From an uncultured Clostridia bacterium (GTDB lineage: Bacteria; Bacillota; Clostridia; Oscillospirales; Acutalibacteraceae), in the NCBI GenBank assembly GCA_944382025.1, contig CALWMQ010000111.1, positions 1 through 7,346 on the forward strand: a stretch of DNA of 7,346 nt, given 5' to 3'. The notes beneath the pieces were generated by a model. That model saw only the letters and a program-made list of their open reading frames with translations. It was not told the DNA's origin and made no database searches. This document shows positions 1 through 3,637 of this stretch, piece after piece (position 1 is the first letter of the stretch; every line of letters begins with the position of its first letter). A program made the position numbers and the translations under genes.

Positions 1-30
1 GGGAAACAGCCAGCGGGGCTCCGCAGTCAA

Positions 31-58
31 AACCGGCAACTGCCGCATGGTGCCGGTT
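31..58 (-). terminator. Possible terminator downstream of metK
   Basis: Read on the minus strand, about 57 nt after the metK stop, an 8-bp perfect stem (AACCGGCA / TGCCGGTT) closes a 12-nt loop and runs into TTTTG (counting the last stem bases). The stem is good but the U-tract is short, so this is a moderate intrinsic terminator candidate. A smaller CGGGG/CCCCG hairpin at about 92-105 has no U-tract. No coding sequence was recognised between position 1 and the metK stop. Confidence 0.45.
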
Positions 59-115
59 TATGTTGGTCACCGCAGGGGGAGGTGGGGTATCGGGGCCAAT
101 CCCCGTTATGCCTGC

Positions 116-1303
116 CTATTTCTCAAAATAAGCCTTCAATTCCGCCGCCTTATCGGTCTTTTCCCACGCCACATCCAAATCCTCCCGGCCCATATGCCCG
201 TAGGCCGCCAAAGGCCGGTAAATCGGGCGGCGGAGCATCAGCTGTTCGATAATCGCCGCGGGGCGGAAATCAAACACCTCCCGCAGTGCCTCCGCCAGCC
301 GGTCATCCGGTACAATCCCGGTTCCTTCGGTATCCACCCGCACAGACACCGGGTGGGCCACCCCGATAGCATACGCCAGCTGTACCTCACACCGCTTGGC
401 CAATCCGGCCGCTACCACGTTTTTGGCGGCGTACCGGGCCATATAGGAAGCCGACCGGTCTACCTTAGTGGGGTCCTTGCCGGAGAAGGCGCCGCCTCCG
501 TGGCGGGCATAGCCGCCGTAGGTATCCACAATAATTTTCCGTCCGGTCAGACCGCTGTCCCCTTCCGGGCCGCCCACCACAAACCTGCCGGTGGGGTTGA
601 CAAAAATCTTCGTATCCTCATCCATCAGCTCCGCGGGAATCACAGGCCGGATCACATGCCGGATCAGATCCTCACGAATCGTCTCCAGATCCGCGTCCTC
701 ACTGTGCTGGGTGGAAACCACCACCGCTTCTACCCGTACCGGGGTATTCCCATCATATTCCACCGTAACCTGTGTCTTGCCATCGGGCCGCAGGTAGGGC
801 AGTACGGCTCCCTTGCGCAGGGCCGTCAGCCGCTTCGCCATCCTGTGGGCCAGGGAAATAGGCAGCGGCATGAGTTCCGGGGTTTCATCACAGGCGTATC
901 CAAACATCATCCCCTGGTCACCAGCGCCAATACGGTCGTAATCGTCCTGGTCGCCGGTTCCCCGAACCTCTAACGCCTCGTTGACCCCCATAGCGATATC
1001 CGGGGATTGCTCATCAATGGAAGTCAGCACCGCGCAGGTACTGCCATCAAACCCCTGGGTCGCGTCGTCATAGCCGATTTCCCGGATAACCTCCCGGGCG
1101 ATCTTGGGAATGTCCACATAGCAGGAAGTGGAGATTTCCCCCATCACCAGCACCATACCAGTGGTAGCGATGGTCTCGCAGGCCACATGGGCTCCGGAAT
1201 CCTGAGCCAGAATTGCGTCCAGAACCGCGTCCGAGATCTGGTCACACACCTTATCCGGATGTCCCTCGGTCACCGATTCAGATGTAAAATAGCGTTTTGC
1301 CAT
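116..1303 (-). CDS. metK: S-adenosylmethionine synthetase (methionine adenosyltransferase)
   Basis: Cytoplasmic enzyme that makes S-adenosylmethionine, phosphate and diphosphate from methionine and ATP (EC 2.5.1.6). The 395-residue product has the usual family length. Diagnostic motifs are visible: GHPDK at residues 14-18 (ATP/methionine binding), the signature GAGDQGMMFGYA at 126-137, a NPTGRFVVGGPEGDSGLTGR stretch at about 236-255, and the P-loop-like GGGAFSGKD at 269-277 followed by PTKVDRS. The start is the ATG at 1301-1303, because MAKRYFTSESVTEGHPDK is the family N-terminus and GAAAGGA lies 10 nt upstream (1314-1320). A longer in-frame start at 1408 falls at the edge of the SAM riboswitch and can be excluded. 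The gene stands alone behind its own promoter (1540-1567), SAM-I aptamer (1408-1517) and attenuator (1366-1403), so expression should fall when SAM is plentiful. No damage or missing key residue was seen. Confidence 0.98.
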   Translation of the reverse strand: MAKRYFTSESVTEGHPDKVCDQISDAVLDAILAQDSGAHVACETIATTGMVLVMGEISTSCYVDIPKIAREVIREIGYDDATQGFDGSTCAVLTSIDEQSPDIAMGVNEALEVRGTGDQDDYDRIGAGDQGMMFGYACDETPELMPLPISLAHRMAKRLTALRKGAVLPYLRPDGKTQVTVEYDGNTPVRVEAVVVSTQHSEDADLETIREDLIRHVIRPVIPAELMDEDTKIFVNPTGRFVVGGPEGDSGLTGRKIIVDTYGGYARHGGGAFSGKDPTKVDRSASYMARYAAKNVVAAGLAKRCEVQLAYAIGVAHPVSVRVDTEGTGIVPDDRLAEALREVFDFRPAAIIEQLMLRRPIYRPLAAYGHMGREDLDVAWEKTDKAAELKAYFEK

Positions 1304-1365
1304 GTCCAAGCCGTCCTTTCCATAAAACAGCCGGCCGCATACTGTCCGGCCTTTCTCTTTAACAT

Positions 1366-1403
1366 AAAAAATACGCCGCGGCAGCAGGCCGGGCGCAACG
1401 TAT
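1366..1403 (-). terminator. Intrinsic terminator (expression platform) of the SAM-I riboswitch
   Basis: On the minus strand ATACGTTGCG (1403-1394) pairs with CGCGGCGTAT (1380-1371) in a 10-bp stem containing two G-U pairs, followed directly by TTTTT (1370-1366). It begins 4 nt after the P1 3' strand of the SAM aptamer. This is the usual layout in which SAM binding holds P1 closed and leaves the terminator free to form, while an alternative pairing with the P1 3' strand would form without SAM. A further GC-rich hairpin (GGCCG/CGGCC, about 1331-1350) lies between this terminator and the metK ribosome binding site. Confidence 0.85.
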
Positions 1404-1407
1404 CCCA

Positions 1408-1517
1408 CCTCATCTGCCGGCTATGCCGCAGGATTTGGCACCTTCGTCCGGGCTGGATCTTCCCAGACGGGTTGCCGGGCTTCATCGGGCCTGTCCCCTC
1501 CGCCTCTCTTGATAAGG
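1408..1517 (-). promoter_or_regulatory. SAM-I (S-box) riboswitch aptamer upstream of metK
   Basis: This leader RNA element senses S-adenosylmethionine. Read on the minus strand, P1 is CCTTATC (1517-1511) pairing with GATGAGG (1414-1408). It opens with the classic CTTATCAAGAGAGGCGGAGG core, then GGCCCGATGAAGCCCGGCAACC (the GAAGCCCGGCAACC part is 1483-1470), and ends with GGTGCCAAATCCTGC (about 1442-1428). All of these are hallmark S-box blocks in the correct order and spacing. A sigma-A-like promoter lies just upstream and an intrinsic terminator just downstream, so the element should act by transcription termination in feedback control of metK. Confidence 0.97.
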
Positions 1518-1539
1518 AAATTATTCTTTTATCTTTTTT

Positions 1540-1567
1540 AGTATATCAGGTATTTACCGTTTGTCAA
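1540..1567 (-). promoter_or_regulatory. metK promoter
   Basis: On the minus strand a consensus -35 TTGACA (1567-1562) and a -10 TATACT (1545-1540) are separated by 16 bp. The expected transcription start near 1533 lies about 15 nt upstream of the SAM-I aptamer, which fits exactly. The AT-rich stretch between the -10 box and the aptamer is typical of S-box leaders. Confidence 0.8.
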
Positions 1568-1574
1568 GAGCCGG

Positions 1575-1620
1575 TAACAACCGGGGGGAAATTCTATGTA
1601 ACAACCGGTGGGAAATTCTA
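1575..1620. repeat. Two-copy tandem repeat, 24-bp period
   Basis: Two 22-bp units, 1575-1596 and 1599-1620, share TAACAACCGG-N-GGGAAATTCTA with a single G/T difference and are separated by TG, giving a 24-bp period. The core GTAACAA occurs again at 1670-1676, which is 72 bp (three periods) after the second unit. The repeats sit between the divergent metK and cobalamin-leader promoters. They could be operator sites or the terminal repeats of a mobile element remnant; the sequence alone does not decide. Confidence 0.85.
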
Positions 1621-1641
1621 CTGCAAGCCCTCAAAAAGCTA

Positions 1642-1670
1642 TTGACAATTGGCTCCGCCCGGTCTAGAAG
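1642..1670 (+). promoter_or_regulatory. Promoter of the cobalamin-riboswitch transcript
   Basis: A perfect -35 TTGACA (1642-1647) is followed after 17 bp by TAGAAG (1665-1670), a four-of-six match to the -10 consensus. The predicted start near 1677 is about 13 nt before the aptamer P1. The -35 box is strong and the -10 is mediocre. No better-spaced alternative was seen; TATACA at 1681-1686 lacks a -35. Confidence 0.6.
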
Positions 1671-1689
1671 TAACAAACTTTATACATGT

Positions 1690-1808
1690 GGGTATAGTGC
1701 CGGAGCGGTAAACACCGCTTCCGGAGAATAGGGAAGCGGGTGAGAGTCCCGCACGGTCCCGCCGCTGTATCAGCCCCCTAAAGCTGGAGTCAGAAGACCT
1801 GCCTGCCC
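1690..1808 (+). promoter_or_regulatory. Cobalamin (B12) riboswitch aptamer
   Basis: This leader RNA domain binds adenosylcobalamin or a related corrinoid. The conserved core blocks are present in order: AATAGGGAAGCGGGTGAGAG near 1728-1745, then TCCCGCACGGTCCCGCCGCTGTA up to about 1770, and the B12 box GAGTCAGAAGACCTGCCT at 1787-1804. A plausible P1 pairs GGGTA (1690-1694) with TGCCC (1804-1808). An extra stem CCGGAGCGG/CCGCTTCCGG lies near 1700-1725. I cannot tell the ligand subclass from the sequence. Cobalamin riboswitches normally precede B12 uptake or synthesis operons; here the only downstream coding material is a broken ABC-transporter ATPase. Confidence 0.95.
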
Positions 1809-1851
1809 GAAGGTATTTCCCCCTCTACGAGTGATAGAGCAGGCTTAGGGG

Positions 1852-1885
1852 ACCCGGTTCATATTGCCCATGGGCAATATCGGGT
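1852..1885 (+). repeat. Perfect 20-bp palindrome inside the cobalamin leader
   Basis: Positions 1861-1880 are perfectly self-complementary, with half-site ATATTGCCCA. The arms extend, after a 4-nt one-sided bulge (GTTC, 1857-1860), with ACCCG (1852-1856) pairing to CGGGT (1881-1885). In RNA this folds as a long hairpin between aptamer and terminator; in DNA it could be a dimeric protein site. No U-tract follows, so it is not itself a terminator. A neighbouring hairpin (TCCCC-CTCTA / TAGAG...GGGGA, about 1818-1852) precedes it. Confidence 0.8.
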
Positions 1886-1898
1886 GAAGTTGTCAAAC

Positions 1899-1945
1899 AG
1901 CTCTTTGCTCACCGCCGCGGCGGACTGCAAGGAGCTTTTCTTTTG
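1899..1945 (+). terminator. Intrinsic terminator of the cobalamin riboswitch
   Basis: AGCTCTTTGC (1899-1908) pairs with GCAAGGAGCT (1927-1936) in a 10-bp stem with one G-U pair. An inner self-complementary CCGCCGCGGCGG extends the hairpin, and TTTCTTTT follows. Its position, about 90 nt after the aptamer and 30 nt before the first ATG, makes it the probable expression platform, ending transcription when cobalamin is bound. The structure looks intact although the gene behind it is not. Confidence 0.85.
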
Positions 1946-1975
1946 TACCCACAGCATTGAAAGAATGGATAAAAC

Positions 1976-1993
1976 ATGAAACGTACTTTTTAG
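1976..1993 (+). pseudogene. Possible truncated start of a lost transporter gene (MKRTF-stop)
   Basis: Downstream of the riboswitch terminator an ATG preceded by GAAAGAATGGATAAAAC opens MKRTF and then a TAG stop at 1991-1993. The weak purine-rich stretch may be a ribosome binding site. MKRTF would suit the N-terminus of a secreted substrate-binding protein, which is often the first gene of a B12-controlled BtuF-type operon. Five residues cannot prove this. It is in frame with the ATPase fragment that starts at 2006. Confidence 0.3.
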
Positions 1994-2005
1994 TTCAAGC
2001 GGGGT

Positions 2006-2321
2006 ATGGCCGCCGATGCCGAGGCTATTCTGGGCCTGCTGCTGGATGAGCCTCCCGCCAGCCTGGGCATCTGCCATGCCTGCCAGGTTTTCCGGTTATG
2101 CCGTGATCTGACGGGAAACGGCCGGTGCGTCACCGCGATACTGCATGACCTTCGCCAAGCTGCGTGGTATTGTACCCGCCTCTGCCTCATGCGGGATGGC
2201 CGGGTACTGGCGGACGAACCACCTGACCCCGGATAATCTGTACGCCGCTTATGGCGTCAAGGCTCTGGTCTTCCGCGACCCGTTGGGAGAATGGGATTAT
2301 ACCGTAAACACTCCTGAATAA
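2006..2321 (+). pseudogene. Broken ABC-transporter ATPase, BtuD/FecE type (C-terminal remnant)
   Basis: Remnant of an ATP-binding subunit that would have powered cobalamin or iron-siderophore import at the membrane. The fragment from 2006 retains Walker B and the catalytic glutamate (GLLLDEP, about residues 10-16), a D-loop region with Asp replaced (ASLGI), and the H-loop histidine (TAILHDL), then CLMRDGRVLADEP. It hits a stop at 2234-2236, but homologous sequence continues one frame over from about 2223 as LTPDNLYAAYGVKALVF and RDPLGEWDYTVNTPE to a stop at 2319-2321. Walker A, the Q-loop and the LSGG signature are all absent, so about the first two thirds of a normal 250-270-residue ATPase is gone. 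With both a truncation and a frameshift it cannot make a working ATPase. It is the only coding material behind the cobalamin riboswitch, which favours a BtuD origin, but FecE-like siderophore ATPases look similar here. Confidence 0.85.
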
Positions 2322-2325
2322 ATAT

Positions 2326-2360
2326 GGGGGAACAGCCGTCAAGCTGTTCCCCCTTTTCTT
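2326..2360 (+). terminator. Strong terminator ending the cobalamin-leader/pseudogene unit
   Basis: GGGGGAACAGC (2326-2336) pairs perfectly over 11 bp with GCTGTTCCCCC (2343-2353) around a 6-nt loop, followed by TTTTCTTT. It begins 4 nt after the pseudogene stop. On the minus strand the same hairpin is followed only by ATATTTATT, so it may serve the converging lipoprotein gene less efficiently. Another weak minus-strand candidate (CCGCC/GGCGG, 2404-2425, followed by TTTCATGG) lies closer to that gene. Confidence 0.92.
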
Positions 2361-2472
2361 TCCGTTTGCGAAAGCTGTTTGATCCCGGCAAAATCCCATG
2401 AAACCGCCGCTTGCGCTGAGGGCGGCAGTCCCCGGAGGCAATGGCGCACCCTACGTCCGCCTCAGCCTGCCC

Positions 2473-3363
2473 CTACGCCGCAGGGGAGGTTTCCGCCCCG
2501 CCCGGATTCAATGTCTCTGCGTCCTGATATTCTTCCAGACCCTCGGGAGGGATCAATGTCACCGGTTCCTCAGGATCCGAATAGGTCGCCGATCCTTCCA
2601 CTTCCATGGTAACATCCCCCTGAGACGAGGGGATTGTGGCGGTATAGGAAGCTGAAAAACTGGTCAGATATCCCCTGCCGTCTATCTCAACCTCCAGATG
2701 CGCGGGACCCAAAACATATGCCCCTAGCGCATCCCCAGCCAGTCCATAAGTGCTATACGCCGCATCGAGAAAGCTGTTCTTCCACTCCTCCCCCAGCAGT
2801 TCCGCCGGGATCCATCCGTCCATACGGATACCCCCGTCCAAACGCCGGTCAAACGTCATATACTTAGCGGCCTCCACCGGCAGTTCCTCCGGACCGTCCA
2901 CAAGCCCGATTCCCGCTATGATCTGAGCCGGAGTGTTCGGCGTATAACAATATTTCTCCACCATATTCCGGTAAATCCGGTTTTGCGCCCCATCGTAATA
3001 GTGCGTATATTCTACGGTTACCCCCTGATCGTGGGTGTTCACCGTTCCCTCCGACAGCATATAAAGCTTATCCTCTTCCCGGGACATGGTAACGGTATTA
3101 TCGATCGTGATCTCTCTCTGGTCTTCCCCGGACGCCAGCAGCACAGATAGGGTACATTCCATTTTCACAGCGCCGGCCTCTGCCATCTTTGCCTGGGCAT
3201 CCCCATAGGCCTGTGAAGCGCTTTGGGAATTCAATGGCGGGTAGGTAGTCGTTGCGGTCTCCCCGCTGGATGCCCCGGATCCGCCCGGCACCGCCACACA
3301 CCCACACAGGCAACCCGACAGGATCAGCGCCATGATGGTAAAACGCCACCCCGGATTTCTCAT
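2473..3363 (-). CDS. Secreted lipoprotein of unknown function
   Basis: Unrecognised 296-residue protein, predicted to be exported and lipid-anchored on the outer face of the cytoplasmic membrane. The N-terminus has one or two basic residues, a short hydrophobic stretch (about residues 8-17) and a lipobox LSGC at 15-18; a second LCGC at 19-22 is an alternative modification site. A low-complexity Gly/Ser/Thr linker follows (about 27-50), then an alternating beta-rich body. The 'amphipathic start, many beta strands, late EPVTLIPPEGLEEYQD' pattern recalls Firmicute LolA/LppX-fold lipoproteins (DUF6612-like), but this is an impression only. The tail (282-296) is Pro/Ala-rich. The start at 3361-3363 is chosen because AGGAGG lies 7 nt upstream, it gives a proper signal peptide, and the promoter sits inside the longer in-frame extension to 3477. 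It is flanked by its own promoter and by the nifJ terminator, so it is probably monocistronic. Confidence 0.88.
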   Translation of the reverse strand: MRNPGWRFTIMALILSGCLCGCVAVPGGSGASSGETATTTYPPLNSQSASQAYGDAQAKMAEAGAVKMECTLSVLLASGEDQREITIDNTVTMSREEDKLYMLSEGTVNTHDQGVTVEYTHYYDGAQNRIYRNMVEKYCYTPNTPAQIIAGIGLVDGPEELPVEAAKYMTFDRRLDGGIRMDGWIPAELLGEEWKNSFLDAAYSTYGLAGDALGAYVLGPAHLEVEIDGRGYLTSFSASYTATIPSSQGDVTMEVEGSATYSDPEEPVTLIPPEGLEEYQDAETLNPGGAETSPAA

Positions 3364-3399
3364 CAGTCTTCCTCCTCTTTTTCGCCAATAATCCTTTTT

Positions 3400-3429
3400 A
3401 GTATACAGGATTCTCAAAAATACCGTCAA
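3400..3429 (-). promoter_or_regulatory. Lipoprotein gene promoter
   Basis: On the minus strand TTGACG (3429-3424) and TATACT (3405-3400) are separated by 18 bp. Transcription would begin near 3393, giving a leader of about 30 nt that carries AGGAGG just before the ATG at 3363. The -10 hexamer and the A-rich start region resemble those of the metK promoter. This placement rules out the upstream in-frame start. Confidence 0.75.
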
Positions 3430-3564
3430 GAGGCAATCCCTCCAAATAAATCTTGTCCTTTTTTGCCTCTCCATCAATTAGGTCCTTTCTTGTCCCCCTC
3501 TCCTCCTTACCCGAAAATCCGTCCTCCTTCTCCTCTCCGTTCCCCCGCTGTCCGCTGCCCCACA

Positions 3565-3617
3565 GAAATAAACACAAATAAGGCGGGGTTCACCGGATTA
3601 ACCGGGAACCCCGCCTT
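3565..3617 (-). terminator. Terminator of nifJ
   Basis: On the minus strand, 20 nt after the nifJ stop, AAGGCGGGGTTC (3617-3606) pairs perfectly with GAACCCCGCCTT (3591-3580). The inner CCGG/CCGG adds to the stem, and ATTTGTGTTTATTT follows. The hairpin is very stable, with a discontinuous U-tract. Read on the plus strand it is followed by TTTTC, so it could work in both directions. It separates nifJ from the lipoprotein gene. Confidence 0.9.
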
Positions 3618-3637
3618 TTCAACAGTATACGGAATCC

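Noticed and set aside
47..973. Long plus-strand open frame (308 codons) opposite metK
   Set aside because: It lies antisense to a clearly coding metK. Its translation is rich in His, Arg, Pro and Gly with no recognisable domain, and it has no ribosome binding site. It is a shadow of a GC-rich gene.
1304..1408. N-terminal extension of metK to an ATG at 1408
   Set aside because: The extension overlaps the riboswitch terminator and P1. The conserved MetK N-terminus and the ribosome binding site place the start at 1303.
1007..1645. Plus-strand open frame running through the metK start, SAM riboswitch and tandem repeat
   Set aside because: It is antisense to metK and to the S-box. The repeated peptide at its end merely reflects the 24-bp DNA repeat. 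There is no initiation signal.
2216..2236. Programmed frameshift that would rescue the ATPase fragment
   Set aside because: No slippery heptamer or stimulatory structure is visible at the frame change, and the fragment lacks Walker A and the signature motif, so rescue would be pointless. Mutational decay is simpler.
2404..2425. CCGCC/GGCGG hairpin downstream of the lipoprotein as its terminator
   Set aside because: The stem is only 5 bp with a 12-nt loop and the following TTTCATGG is a poor U-tract, so it was not listed as a separate feature.
3364..3477. N-terminal extension of the lipoprotein
   Set aside because: The promoter -10 and -35 boxes lie inside the extension, which would also bury the signal peptide. 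AGGAGG precedes the ATG at 3363.
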